Of a stretch of 42,065 nucleotides of DNA, positions 27,098-35,319 are shown piece by piece. This DNA comes from Pseudomonadota bacterium. GTDB lineage: Bacteria; Pseudomonadota; Alphaproteobacteria; Caulobacterales; Caulobacteraceae. Made by a program: the position numbers and the translations under genes. The DNA lies in assembly GCA_023424215.1 (NCBI GenBank), contig JAFAEC010000161.1:1-42065 (forward strand), given 5' to 3'. The stretch's first letter is position 1; the number at the start of each line of letters is the position of its first letter. The notes beneath the pieces were generated by a model that was given only the letters and a program-made list of their open reading frames with translations, was not told the DNA's origin and searched no databases.

Positions 27098-27516
27098 GCG
27101 GCGCTCTCCACGAAGGGCGCCATCCGCGCCCGCAACTCCCCGGGCCACGGCTCCGGCTTCAGCGCGCGCCCGACATGGACGATCGTCTGGGTCGCCTCGA
27201 AGCGTCGCTCGCCGCCGCAGTCGATACGATGGCGCAGCCCGCACGAGGCGCCGCCCAGCCGCGTGACCGCCAGCGAGAACTCGAGGTCATCCTCCAGCCT
27301 CGAGGGCGCCCGGAAGGTCGCCTCCACCGCCGCCGTCGGCACGCTGGCCCCGCGTTCAAGGTGCAGCTCGCGGAACGACACGCCCAGCGGCCCCGCAAAC
27401 CAGTCCTCGACCACCCCGTTCAGCATCTCGAAATAGCGCGGGAAGAAGACGATGCCCGCTGCGTCGCAGTCGGCGAACCGCACCCGTCGCCGCACGGTGA
27501 ACACCTGCCCGCTCAT
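27094..27516 (-). CDS. Hot-dog fold acyl-CoA thioesterase (4-hydroxybenzoyl-CoA type)
   Basis: 140-residue cytoplasmic thioesterase. The N-terminal FADCDAAGIVFFPRYFEMLN is the hallmark of the 4HBT family, with the catalytic Asp in CDAAG. The remaining hot-dog strands include VEATFRAPSRLEDDLEFSL and FEATQTIVHVG. It would release CoA from an aromatic or partly reduced cyclic acyl-CoA, perhaps to rescue CoA from dead-end products. ATG 27516 overlaps the ligase stop (ATGA), and its stop overlaps the Rid gene. Similar thioesterases accompany other aromatic-CoA pathways. Confidence 0.9.
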   Translation of the reverse strand: MSGQVFTVRRRVRFADCDAAGIVFFPRYFEMLNGVVEDWFAGPLGVSFRELHLERGASVPTAAVEATFRAPSRLEDDLEFSLAVTRLGGASCGLRHRIDCGGERRFEATQTIVHVGRALKPEPWPGELRARMAPFVESAA

Positions 27517-29117
27517 GCGTCGTCCTTCAGACGGAAGCGCTGCAGCTTGCCGGTCTGCGTCTTCGGCAGACTGTCCACGAACCACAGAGCGCGCGGATAC
27601 TTGTAGGGCGCGATGACCGACTTGACGTGCGCCTGCAGCTCGCAGCGCAGCGCGTCGGACGGCCCCCGGCCGGGGTGCAGCACGACGAAAGCCTTGACGA
27701 TCTGGCCGCGCTCCTCGTCCGGCGCGCCGATCACCGCCGCCTCGGCGACCGCCGGATGCCCGAGCAGGGCGTTCTCCACCTCCGGCGCGCCGATGTTGTA
27801 GCCCGACGAGATGATCATGTCGTCCGACCGCGCCACGAACCAGAACCGCCCCGCCTCATCGAGGCGGTAGACGTCGCCGGTCAGGTTCCAGCCATGGTGC
27901 ACATAGGCCGCCTGACGCTCGTCCTCGAGGTAGCGACAGCCGGTCGGGCCGCGCACGGCGAGCCGCCCGGTGGAGCCCGGCGGCAGCGGCCGGCCCGCCT
28001 CGTCGACGATCCGGGCCTCGTAGCCCGGCACCGCCCGCCCGGTGCAGCCCGGCCGGATGTCGTCCCCCCGGGCGGAGATGAAGATGTGGATCATCTCGGT
28101 CGAGCCGATGCCGTCGATGATCCGCACGCCGGTGGCGGCATACCAGGCCTCGGAAGTCGCCGCCGGCAGGGTCTCGCCCGCCGAGACGCAGGTGCGCAGG
28201 GAAGACAGGTCATGCTCGTCCGCCAGCTTCAGCAGCGCCCGGTAGCCGGTAGGCGCGGTGAAGATAGCCGTCGCACGGTGGCCTTCGATGGTCTCGGCCA
28301 GCGCCTCGAACCCCGGCCGGTTGGCAAAGGCGGTCGCCGCGCCCGCCGCGGCCGGGAACACCACCAGCCCGCCGAGCCCGAAGGTGAAGGCGATCGGCGG
28401 CGTCCCGACGACCACGTCTCCGGGGCGCAGGTCCAGCAGATGACGCGCGAAGGTGTCGGCCATGGCCAGCACGTCGCGATGGAAATGGACGCAGCCCTTG
28501 GGCTTGCCCGTCGTCCCTGAGGTGAAGGCGATCAGCGCCGGATCGTCGGCGGCGGTGCCGACCGACTCGAAGCCTGTTCCCGGCGGCAGGGCCATGGCCG
28601 CGGCCTGCAACTGGGCCGAGGTCATCACCCGGGTCAGCGAAGGCGCCGCGGCGCGGGCCTCTTCCACCGGTTCGGCCAGCGTCTCGTAAACCAGGGCGTG
28701 GCTGACCTGCGCCTTGGCCAGGACGGTCGCCAGTTCGGTCGCGCGCAGCATCGGCATGGTCGCCACCACCACGCCGCCGGCCTTCAGGATCGCGAACCAG
28801 GCCAGCACCGTCCACGCCGAGTTGGGCCCGTGCAGCAGCACCCGGTTGCCGGGGACCAGGCCCAGGTCCTCGACCAGCACCCGCGCCATCCGGCCGGAGA
28901 CGGCGTCGACCCGCGCCCACGAGAATTCGTGGTCGAAGTCGATCAGGGCCCGCCCCTCCGGCCCGGCCGCCTCGACAGCCCGGCGAAGAAGTTCCGTGGC
29001 CGCGTTCAGGCGCGGCGGATAGGCCAGCTCCGGCAGGTCGAAGAGAAAGTCCGGCTGCTGCTCGGGCGGCGGCAGCCGCTCCAGCACGAAGCGGTCGACA
29101 TGCGCGCTCTCCCCCAT
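27513..29117 (-). CDS. abmG: 2-aminobenzoate/benzoate-CoA ligase family enzyme
   Basis: 534-residue acyl-adenylate-forming enzyme that would activate anthranilate (or a related benzoate) with ATP and CoA. Motifs: FTSGTTGKPKGCVHF (phosphate loop, about residues 197-211), SAGETLPAAT and GIGSTEMIHIF (substrate-pocket and adenine region), LTGDVYRLDEAGRFWFVARS (hinge Asp region) and the catalytic Lys in LPKTQTGKLQRF near the C-terminus. The sequence is of the benzoate-CoA ligase type, not of a fatty acid type. Its start overlaps the acyl-CoA dehydrogenase stop (TGATG). Its place beside a fused monooxygenase/reductase points to 2-aminobenzoate as substrate; salicylate is the main alternative. Confidence 0.88.
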   Translation of the reverse strand: MGESAHVDRFVLERLPPPEQQPDFLFDLPELAYPPRLNAATELLRRAVEAAGPEGRALIDFDHEFSWARVDAVSGRMARVLVEDLGLVPGNRVLLHGPNSAWTVLAWFAILKAGGVVVATMPMLRATELATVLAKAQVSHALVYETLAEPVEEARAAAPSLTRVMTSAQLQAAAMALPPGTGFESVGTAADDPALIAFTSGTTGKPKGCVHFHRDVLAMADTFARHLLDLRPGDVVVGTPPIAFTFGLGGLVVFPAAAGAATAFANRPGFEALAETIEGHRATAIFTAPTGYRALLKLADEHDLSSLRTCVSAGETLPAATSEAWYAATGVRIIDGIGSTEMIHIFISARGDDIRPGCTGRAVPGYEARIVDEAGRPLPPGSTGRLAVRGPTGCRYLEDERQAAYVHHGWNLTGDVYRLDEAGRFWFVARSDDMIISSGYNIGAPEVENALLGHPAVAEAAVIGAPDEERGQIVKAFVVLHPGRGPSDALRCELQAHVKSVIAPYKYPRALWFVDSLPKTQTGKLQRFRLKDDA

Positions 29118-30280
29118 CAGCCGCCTCCCTGCAGCGCGCCCAGCGCCTGCCGGGCGATGACGATCTTCTGCACCTCCGACGCCCCCTCGTAGATGCGCAG
29201 GGCGCGGATCTCCCGGTACAGCCGCTCGACCGGATTGCCGGAGACGACGCCCAGTCCGCCGAACAGCTGCACCGCCTGGTCGATCACCGCCTGTGCCTCG
29301 TCGGTGGCGTAAAGCTTGGCCATCGCCGCCTCGCGGGTCACGCGCGGCGCGCCCTGGTCCTTCAGCCAGGCGGCGCGGTAGATCAGCAGGGCCGACGCGT
29401 CGATCTTCAGCGCCATCTCGGCCAGCGCCGCCTGCACCAGCTGCAGATCGGCCATGGGGGCGCCGAACAGCTTGCGCTTCACCGCCCGCTGCGCCGCCTC
29501 GTCAAAGGCGCGGCGCGCGAAGCCCAGCGCCGCAGCCGCCACCGTCGAGCGGAACACGTCCAGCGTCGCCATGGCGATCCGGAAGCCCTGCCCCGGCTCG
29601 CCCAGCAGCCGGTCGCCGTCGATGCGGCAGTTCGCGAACCTCAGCGTCGCCAGCGGGTGCGGCGCCATCAGCGGGATGCGCTCGACCACCTCGAAGCCGG
29701 GCGTATCCGCATCAACCACGAAGGCGCTGATCCCCTTCGCCCCCGCCTCCCCGGTGCGCGCGAACACCGTGTAGCGGTCGGCCAGCCCGCCGTTGGAGAT
29801 GAAGGTCTTGGTCCCGTCCAGCACCCAGCCGTCGCCCTCGCGCCGCGCCGTGGTCGCCAGCGCCGCCACGTCCGAGCCCGCCTCCGGCTCCGACAGGGCG
29901 AAGGCGGCGATGGCCTGCCCCGCCGCCACGGCGGGCAGCCAGCGGGCCTTCTGCTCGTCGGTCCCGAACAGGCTGATCGGCCCCGAGCCCAGTCCCTGCA
30001 TGGCGAAAACGAAGTCGGCCAGTCCCGAGCGCCGCGCCAGCGTCTCCCGCGTCAGGCACAGGGTGCGCACATCCAGCCTGCCGCCCGCGTCGGGCACCGC
30101 GTTCTTCAGCCAGCCGCCCCGGGCCAGCGCCTTCAGGATAGCCCGGCAGTCGCCGTCGAGGTCATCGTCGCCGTGCCGCCGGACCGCTTCCGAGCCCTCC
30201 GCCCACGCCTCCAGCTCCGCCGCGAACGCCCGGTGTCGATCCTCGAAGAAGGGCCAGTCCAGGAAGCTGCGGTCGGCCAT
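29117..30280 (-). CDS. Acyl-CoA dehydrogenase
   Basis: 387-residue FAD-dependent acyl-CoA dehydrogenase, normal length. FAD and substrate motifs are AFALSEPEAGSDVAAL and KTFISNGGLADRYTVFAR. The C-terminal helical domain carries QLFGGLGVVSGNPVERLYRE and the catalytic Glu in RIYEGASEVQKIVIARQALG. It would introduce a double bond into the alicyclic or ring-opened CoA thioester downstream of the monooxygenase/reductase. It starts 3 nt after the crotonase stop and shares one base with the ligase start, so it lies inside the operon. Confidence 0.92.
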   Translation of the reverse strand: MADRSFLDWPFFEDRHRAFAAELEAWAEGSEAVRRHGDDDLDGDCRAILKALARGGWLKNAVPDAGGRLDVRTLCLTRETLARRSGLADFVFAMQGLGSGPISLFGTDEQKARWLPAVAAGQAIAAFALSEPEAGSDVAALATTARREGDGWVLDGTKTFISNGGLADRYTVFARTGEAGAKGISAFVVDADTPGFEVVERIPLMAPHPLATLRFANCRIDGDRLLGEPGQGFRIAMATLDVFRSTVAAAALGFARRAFDEAAQRAVKRKLFGAPMADLQLVQAALAEMALKIDASALLIYRAAWLKDQGAPRVTREAAMAKLYATDEAQAVIDQAVQLFGGLGVVSGNPVERLYREIRALRIYEGASEVQKIVIARQALGALQGGG

Positions 30281-30283
30281 GGC

Positions 30284-31096
30284 TCAGTTCCCCTCGAACA
30301 CCGGCTCGCGTTTCGCCGCGAAGGCCTCGTAGGCCCGGCGAAAATCCTGCGTCTGCATGCAGATCGCCTGGGCCTGCGCCTCGCTCTCGATGGCCGCGTC
30401 CAGGCTCATGCCCCATTCGACGTTCAGCTGGTTCTTGGTCATGCCGTGGGCGAAGGTCGGGCCCCTGGCCAGCGACCGGGCCAGTTCGCGCGCCGTCTCC
30501 AGCAGCGCCTCCGGCTCGACCAGCCGGTTGTGGAAGCCCCAGCGCTCCCCCTCCTCCGCGCTCATGTTGCGCCCGGTGAACAGCAGCTCCGAGGCCCGCC
30601 CTTGGCCGATGATCCGGGGCAGGATGGCGCAGGCCCCCATGTCGCACCCGGCCAGCCCCACGCGGGTGAACAGGAACGCCGTCTTCGTCCGCGGCGTGGC
30701 GATGCGCAGGTCCGAGGCCATGGCCATGATCGCCCCCGCCCCGACGCAGATCCCGTCCAGCGCCGCGATCACCGGCTGCGGACAGCCGCGCATCGCCTTG
30801 ACCAGATCGCCGGTCATGCGGGTGAACTTCAGCAGCTCCGGCGCCGCCATCTCCGTCAGCGGCCCGATGATCTCGTGCACGTCCCCGCCCGAGGAGAAGT
30901 TGCCGCCCGCGCCGGTCACCACCACCGCCTTGCAGTCGTCGGCGTGGACCAGGGCGCGGAACAGGTCGCGCATCTCGGCGTAGGACTGGAAGGTCAGCGG
31001 GTTCTTCCGCTCCGGCCGGTTCAAGGTCAGCGTCGCCACCCCGTCGTCGTCGACCGACCACAGGAAATGCTCGGCTCGGTAGTCACGCGCCTTCAT
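30284..31096 (-). CDS. Crotonase (enoyl-CoA hydratase family) of the abm operon
   Basis: 270-residue crotonase. It has the oxyanion-hole motifs GAGGNFSSGGDVHEI and ALDGICVGAGAIMAMASDLR. Of the two catalytic Glu of standard hydratases, the one in RASELLFTG is kept. The other position (PE in rat crotonase) reads TR in FLFTRVGLAGCDMGA, so this is a divergent subfamily. It may hydrate, or hydrolyse a ring C-C bond of, the cyclic CoA intermediate; which one cannot be decided here. Its start overlaps the MarR stop by 14 nt. Confidence 0.9.
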   Translation of the reverse strand: MKARDYRAEHFLWSVDDDGVATLTLNRPERKNPLTFQSYAEMRDLFRALVHADDCKAVVVTGAGGNFSSGGDVHEIIGPLTEMAAPELLKFTRMTGDLVKAMRGCPQPVIAALDGICVGAGAIMAMASDLRIATPRTKTAFLFTRVGLAGCDMGACAILPRIIGQGRASELLFTGRNMSAEEGERWGFHNRLVEPEALLETARELARSLARGPTFAHGMTKNQLNVEWGMSLDAAIESEAQAQAICMQTQDFRRAYEAFAAKREPVFEGN

Positions 31097-31559
31097 GCGT
31101 CGCCTCCTCCCGCAGGGCCGACCGGATCGAGCTTCGCGCCCGCTCCAGCCCGCCGCCCAGTTGTTCGATCTCGCCGCCGTCCAGCCCGGTGAACAGGCCC
31201 CCGATCCAGCCCGCGTGCGCCGCCGCCATGGCCGCGAAGCGCGCCCGGCCCCCGGCCGTCAGCCGCAGCCGCTGCACCCGACGGTCCGGCCCGGCCCGGC
31301 GCTCGATCAGCCCCTCCGCCTCAAGCCGCCGGGCCACCCCGGTGACGTTGCCATTGGTCACCCGCAGCCGTTCGGCCGCCTCGCCCATGGTCAGCCCGGC
31401 CTCGCCGGCCCGGTCCAGCGCCGACAGCAGGTCGAAGCGCGGCAGTGTGGAGCCGAACTCCTCGCGCAGCCGCCGCCCCACCTCGCGCTCGACCGCCGTC
31501 GAGCAGGCCAGCAGTCTCAGCCACAGCCGCAGCGCCGCCTTGTCGTCGCGGCCGCTCAC
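31083..31559 (-). CDS. MarR-family regulator inside the abm operon
   Basis: 158-residue MarR protein of usual size. The helix-turn-helix region is LTMGEAAERLRVTNGNVTGV then ARRLEAEGLIERR, followed by the wing with Asp-Arg in GPDRRVQRLRLTAGGRARFA. The GTG start at 31559 overlaps the SDR stop (GTGA), so it is part of the operon and should regulate it. MarR regulators of aromatic-CoA pathways usually release DNA when they bind the CoA thioester (family knowledge). The likely operator is the TTGC-N5-GCAA dyad at 35301-35317. Confidence 0.9.
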   Translation of the reverse strand: MSGRDDKAALRLWLRLLACSTAVEREVGRRLREEFGSTLPRFDLLSALDRAGEAGLTMGEAAERLRVTNGNVTGVARRLEAEGLIERRAGPDRRVQRLRLTAGGRARFAAMAAAHAGWIGGLFTGLDGGEIEQLGGGLERARSSIRSALREEATHEGA

Positions 31560-32317
31560 GGCTCGCCCCCGGCCACCGGAAGGGCGGCCCCGTTCACGCC
31601 CGAAGCCCCATCGCCGCACAGCCAGACGATGGTCTCGGCGACCTCGTCGGGGGTGATCAGCCGCCCCTGGGGATTGCCCGCCGCCAGCGCCGCCCGCGCC
31701 TCGTCCTCGGTCCGTCCGGTCTTGCCGACGATGGCCTCGACCGAGCGCGCCACCAGCTCGGTATCGGTGAAGCCCGGACAGACGGCGTTGACCGTCACGC
31801 CCTTCGCCGCGACCTCCAGCGCCGTGGCCCGCGTCAGCCCGACCAGCCCGTGCTTGGCCGCCACATAGGCCGAGACGTACGGATAGCCCTTCAGCCCCGC
31901 CGTCGAGGCGACGTTGACGATCCGCCCGTGGCGCCGCGCCAGCATGCCGTCCAGAACCAGCCGCATGGCCTGCGCCGGCGCCTCGAGGTTCAGCGCCAGC
32001 ATCTCGCGCAGCACCGCCGCGTCGGTCTTCAGGAACGGCGCCGAGCTGGTCCCGCCGGCGTTGTTGACCAGAATGTCGATCGGCCCGAAGCGGTCCCGCC
32101 CGGCGTCCAGCGCCGCCTCAAGGGCGTCGAAGTCGGTGACGTCGCCCGGGGCCGCGAAGGCCGCGTCGCCGATGCGGTCCGCCGTCTCTCCCAGCCGGCC
32201 GACGTGGCGGCCCACCAGCGTCACCTGCGCCCCGTTCAGGGCCAGCAGCTCGGCCGTCGCCCGGCCGATCCCCGACCCGGCTCCGGTCACCACGGCGTGC
32301 CGTCCCTGCAGGCTCAT
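31556..32317 (-). CDS. SDR-family 3-hydroxyacyl-CoA dehydrogenase
   Basis: 253-residue NAD(P)-dependent short-chain dehydrogenase. Nucleotide-binding motif VVTGAGSGIGRA is near the N-terminus. NNAG is at about residue 92, catalytic Ser in NVASTAGLKG and the YVAAK pair at about residues 150-160. VCPGFTDTELV follows. Within this operon it would oxidise a 3-hydroxyacyl-CoA formed by the crotonase. ATG 32317 overlaps the stop of the monooxygenase/reductase gene (ATGA). Confidence 0.9.
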   Translation of the reverse strand: MSLQGRHAVVTGAGSGIGRATAELLALNGAQVTLVGRHVGRLGETADRIGDAAFAAPGDVTDFDALEAALDAGRDRFGPIDILVNNAGGTSSAPFLKTDAAVLREMLALNLEAPAQAMRLVLDGMLARRHGRIVNVASTAGLKGYPYVSAYVAAKHGLVGLTRATALEVAAKGVTVNAVCPGFTDTELVARSVEAIVGKTGRTEDEARAALAAGNPQGRLITPDEVAETIVWLCGDGASGVNGAALPVAGGEP

Positions 32318-34611
32318 ATCGCCCCCGCCTGCTGCTGTCGTTCGAGGTTGCGCGCCAGTTGGGCGAAGCCCTGCCGGTACTGCACGGGCGGCGCCTGCCC
32401 CCGCCAGCCCAGCTCGGCCGCCGCCCGCAGGGTCCAGTTCGGATCGGCCAGATGCGGCCGCGCCAGGGCGCACAGGTCGGCCCGTCCGGCGGCGAGGATG
32501 CCGTTCACATGGTCCGGCTCGTAGATGTTGCCAACCGCCATGGTCGCCACCCCCGCCTCGTTGCGGATGCGGTCGCTGAACGGCGTCTGGAACATCCGGC
32601 CGTAGGCCGGCCGCGCCTCCGGCGTGGTCTGCCCGGCCGACACGTCGATCAGGTCGCAGCCGGCCCCGGCGAAGGCGCGCGCGATGGCGACAGCCTCGTC
32701 CGGCGTCAGCCCCTCCTCGACCCAGTCGGTCGCCGACAGGCGCACCGACATCGGCCGCTCGTCGGGCCACGCGGCCCGCATCGCGCGGAACACCTCCAGG
32801 GGGAAGCGCAGCCGGTTCTCCAGCGAGCCTCCGTACTCATCGTCGCGCCGGTTCGACACCGGGGTCAGGAAGGACGACAGCAGATAGCCGTGGGCGCAGT
32901 GCAACTCGACCATGTCGAAGCCCGCCTCGGCGGCCCAGCCGACGGCGCGCACGAAGTCGTCGCGCACCCGGTCCATGTCCGCCCGGGTCATCTCGCGCGG
33001 AACCTGGTCGCCCTCGTCCCAGGCGACCGGCGAGGGGGCGATCAGCTCCCAGCCGCCCTTCGTCAATGGTTGATCGGCGCGGGGACCCCACGGCCGCTCC
33101 ACCGATCCCTTGCGCCCGGCGTGGGCCAGCTGCAGGCAGATCTGCGCCCCCTGGCCGTGCACGAAGTCGACGATCCGCGCCCAGGCGTCGCGGTGCTCCG
33201 GCTGGTACATGCCGGCGCAGCCGGGGGTGATCCGCCCATCGGCCGAGACGTCGGTCATCTCGGTGAACACCAGTCCCGCCCCGCCCAGCGCCCGCGCCCC
33301 CAGATGGACCAGGTGGAAATCCCCGACCGTCCCGTCCTCGGCCGAGTACATGCACATCGGCGACACCACGACCCGGTTGGGCAGGGTCAGCCCGCGCAGG
33401 CGCAGCGGCGCGAACATCGGCGGCGGCGGGTTCCGGCCGACCTCGGCGCCCGCCCGCCCGGCGAACCACCGCTCCACCCGCGCCACGAAGGCCGGATCGC
33501 GCAGCCGCAGGTTCTCGTGGCTGACCCTCTGGCTGCGCGTCAGCAGGCTGTATGCGAACTGCAGCGGCTCCAGCCCGACGTAGCGCTCGACCGTCTCGAA
33601 CCACTCCGTCGAGTTCCGTGCCGCGCTCTGCAGCTTCAGCACCTCCACCCGCCGCTCGGCCTCGTAGGCGGCCAGCGCCGTGTCGAGGTCGCCGCCCGCA
33701 GTCACCGCCTCCGCCAGCCGGATGGCGTCCTCAAAGGCCAGCTTGGTGCCCGAACCGATCGAGAAATGCGCCGTGTGCGCCGCGTCGCCCAGCAGCACCA
33801 CCTTGCCGTCGCGCCAGTTGGCGCAGGCCACGCGCGGGAAGTTCAGCCAGGCCGAGCCCCGCAGGTGCCGGGCGTTGCTCATCAGGGCATGCCCGTCCAG
33901 CCAGTCGGCGAACAGCGCCTCGGCCGCGCGGCAGATCTCGTCCTGGTCCATGCGATCGAAGCCCAGCCCGCGCCAGGTCGCCTCCGTGCATTCGACGATG
34001 AAGGTCGAGAGCCCCGGCTCGAAGCGGTAGGCATGCGCCCACACCCAGCCATGCGGGGTCTCCACGAAGGCGAAGGTGAAGGCTTCGAACGCCTTTCGCG
34101 TGCCCAGCCAGACGTACTTGTTGGTCCTCACGTCGACGTCGACGCCGAAGGTGTCCGGCGCGGCGTTGCGGGTCCGGCTGTTCAGCCCGTCGGCGGCTAC
34201 CACGAGGTCGGCGTCCAGCGCCCGGACGTCCTCCACCTCGGTCTCGAAACGCAAGGCGACGCCCAGCTCCGCCGCCCGGGCCTGCAGGATCTCCAGCAGC
34301 CGCACCCGCCCCACGCCGGCGAAGCCGTGCCCGCCCGAACGGATGGTCTCCCCGCGGATGTGCACGTCGATGTCGTCCCAGTGGACGAAGGCCGCCTCGA
34401 TGCGCGCCGCCGTCTCCGGGTCGTTGGCCTTGAGATTGGCCAGGGTCTGGTCCGAGAACACCACGCCCCAGCCGAAGGTGTCGTCCGGCCGATTGCGCTC
34501 GTAAACCGTCACCTCGAGCGACGGGTCACGCAGCTTCAGGGAAATGGCCAGGTACAGGCCGCCGGGTCCGGCGCCCACGACGGCGACGGTGCGGACCGCG
34601 TCGGCTGGCAT
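32314..34611 (-). CDS. abmA: Bifunctional 2-aminobenzoyl-CoA monooxygenase/reductase
   Basis: 765-residue fused flavoenzyme. Residues about 8-380 are an FAD aromatic monooxygenase: GAGPGG near the N-terminus, VVAADGLNSRTRN, and VVLLGDAAHTAHFSIGSGTK. Residues about 395-765 are an Old Yellow Enzyme-type FMN reductase: FAPLRLRGLTLPNRVVVSPM, FDMVELHCAHGYLLSSFLTP and DDEYGGSLENRLRFPLEV. This fusion is known for 2-aminobenzoyl-CoA monooxygenase/reductase, which hydroxylates and then reduces the ring to 2-amino-5-oxocyclohex-1-enecarboxyl-CoA. Salicylyl-CoA 5-hydroxylase is the main alternative. The neighbouring ligase and Rid protein favour the aminobenzoyl reading. It lies 58 nt after the GST gene and is coupled to the SDR by ATGA. 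Confidence 0.9.
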   Translation of the reverse strand: MPADAVRTVAVVGAGPGGLYLAISLKLRDPSLEVTVYERNRPDDTFGWGVVFSDQTLANLKANDPETAARIEAAFVHWDDIDVHIRGETIRSGGHGFAGVGRVRLLEILQARAAELGVALRFETEVEDVRALDADLVVAADGLNSRTRNAAPDTFGVDVDVRTNKYVWLGTRKAFEAFTFAFVETPHGWVWAHAYRFEPGLSTFIVECTEATWRGLGFDRMDQDEICRAAEALFADWLDGHALMSNARHLRGSAWLNFPRVACANWRDGKVVLLGDAAHTAHFSIGSGTKLAFEDAIRLAEAVTAGGDLDTALAAYEAERRVEVLKLQSAARNSTEWFETVERYVGLEPLQFAYSLLTRSQRVSHENLRLRDPAFVARVERWFAGRAGAEVGRNPPPPMFAPLRLRGLTLPNRVVVSPMCMYSAEDGTVGDFHLVHLGARALGGAGLVFTEMTDVSADGRITPGCAGMYQPEHRDAWARIVDFVHGQGAQICLQLAHAGRKGSVERPWGPRADQPLTKGGWELIAPSPVAWDEGDQVPREMTRADMDRVRDDFVRAVGWAAEAGFDMVELHCAHGYLLSSFLTPVSNRRDDEYGGSLENRLRFPLEVFRAMRAAWPDERPMSVRLSATDWVEEGLTPDEAVAIARAFAGAGCDLIDVSAGQTTPEARPAYGRMFQTPFSDRIRNEAGVATMAVGNIYEPDHVNGILAAGRADLCALARPHLADPNWTLRAAAELGWRGQAPPVQYRQGFAQLARNLERQQQAGAI

Positions 34612-34669
34612 GCTTGAAGCTTAAAATGATCGCGGCCGATCCGTCCAGCCGCGTCTTCACCTGCGGACG

Positions 34670-35290
34670 TCAGACCCCGGCCGAGGCCGCCGGTCGCGCC
34701 TTGCAGGCCTCCAGCCAGCGGGCGAGGTGGGTCAGCTCCTCCGGCGGCCGGTAGCGGATCAGGCGCGCGAACTCGAGCCCGACCACCCCGACGATGTCGG
34801 CGATGGTGAAGCGATCCCCGGCCACGAACTCGTTTTCGCCCAGCCGCCGGTCCAGCGACTTCATGAACTTCTCCGCCGCGACCCGGTTGTACTCGGCCAC
34901 CTGCGGCAGCTGGACGGCCTCCAGCGCCGCCAGCGCCGGGTGCGAGTGACGCACGTTCAGCATGAGCGGATTGGCTAGGTAGAATTCGCAGCGCCGGGTC
35001 CACATCTCGACCACGGCCTGTTCGCGGACGTCGCGGCCGAACAGGTTCGGCTCGGGATACAGCGCCTCCAGATAGCGGCAGATCGCCAGCGACTCCGAGA
35101 TCACCGTCCCGTCGTCCAGCTCCAGCGCCGGCACATGCGGCACGCCGACCTTCGCCCGATACTCCGATGTCCGGTGCTCGCCGGACAGCAGGTCGACCTC
35201 GACGATCTCGACATCCTCGATCCCCTTCTCGGCCATGACCCAGCGGACCCGCCGCGGATTGGGCGCGCGGTGCGAGGTGTAGAGCTTCAT
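34670..35290 (-). CDS. Glutathione S-transferase family protein
   Basis: 206-residue GST. The thioredoxin-like N-terminal domain has TSHRAPNPRRVRWVMAEKGI and the glutathione-binding turn VGVPHVPALELDDGTVISES (cis-Pro and Glu-Ser). The helical C-terminal domain includes FVAGDRFTIADIVGVVGLEF, the usual N-capping box. Its role in the abm operon is unknown; protection from reactive ring intermediates is possible. ATG 35290 has GGAGG 5 nt upstream. It is the first gene of the leftward operon, with a candidate MarR operator just before it, and lies 29 nt after nupC on the same strand. Confidence 0.9.
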   Translation of the reverse strand: MKLYTSHRAPNPRRVRWVMAEKGIEDVEIVEVDLLSGEHRTSEYRAKVGVPHVPALELDDGTVISESLAICRYLEALYPEPNLFGRDVREQAVVEMWTRRCEFYLANPLMLNVRHSHPALAALEAVQLPQVAEYNRVAAEKFMKSLDRRLGENEFVAGDRFTIADIVGVVGLEFARLIRYRPPEELTHLARWLEACKARPAASAGV

Positions 35291-35300
35291 CGGGACCTCC

Positions 35301-35317
35301 GTTGCTTATCGCAACGC
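35301..35317. promoter_or_regulatory. Candidate MarR operator of the abm operon
   Basis: CGTTGC and GCAACG are perfect 6-bp arms around TTATC, containing the TTGC-N5-GCAA arrangement typical of MarR sites. It fills most of the 29-nt gap between nupC and the GST gene, ending 10 nt from the GST start codon. No T-tract follows it on the minus strand, so it is not a nupC terminator. Confidence 0.5.
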
Positions 35318-35319
35318 TA

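Noticed and set aside
34613..34624. AT-rich imperfect palindrome TTGAAGCTTAAA upstream of the monooxygenase/reductase
   Set aside because: It has a mismatch and a very short core around a HindIII-like hexamer; the dyad at 35301-35317 is a better MarR site.
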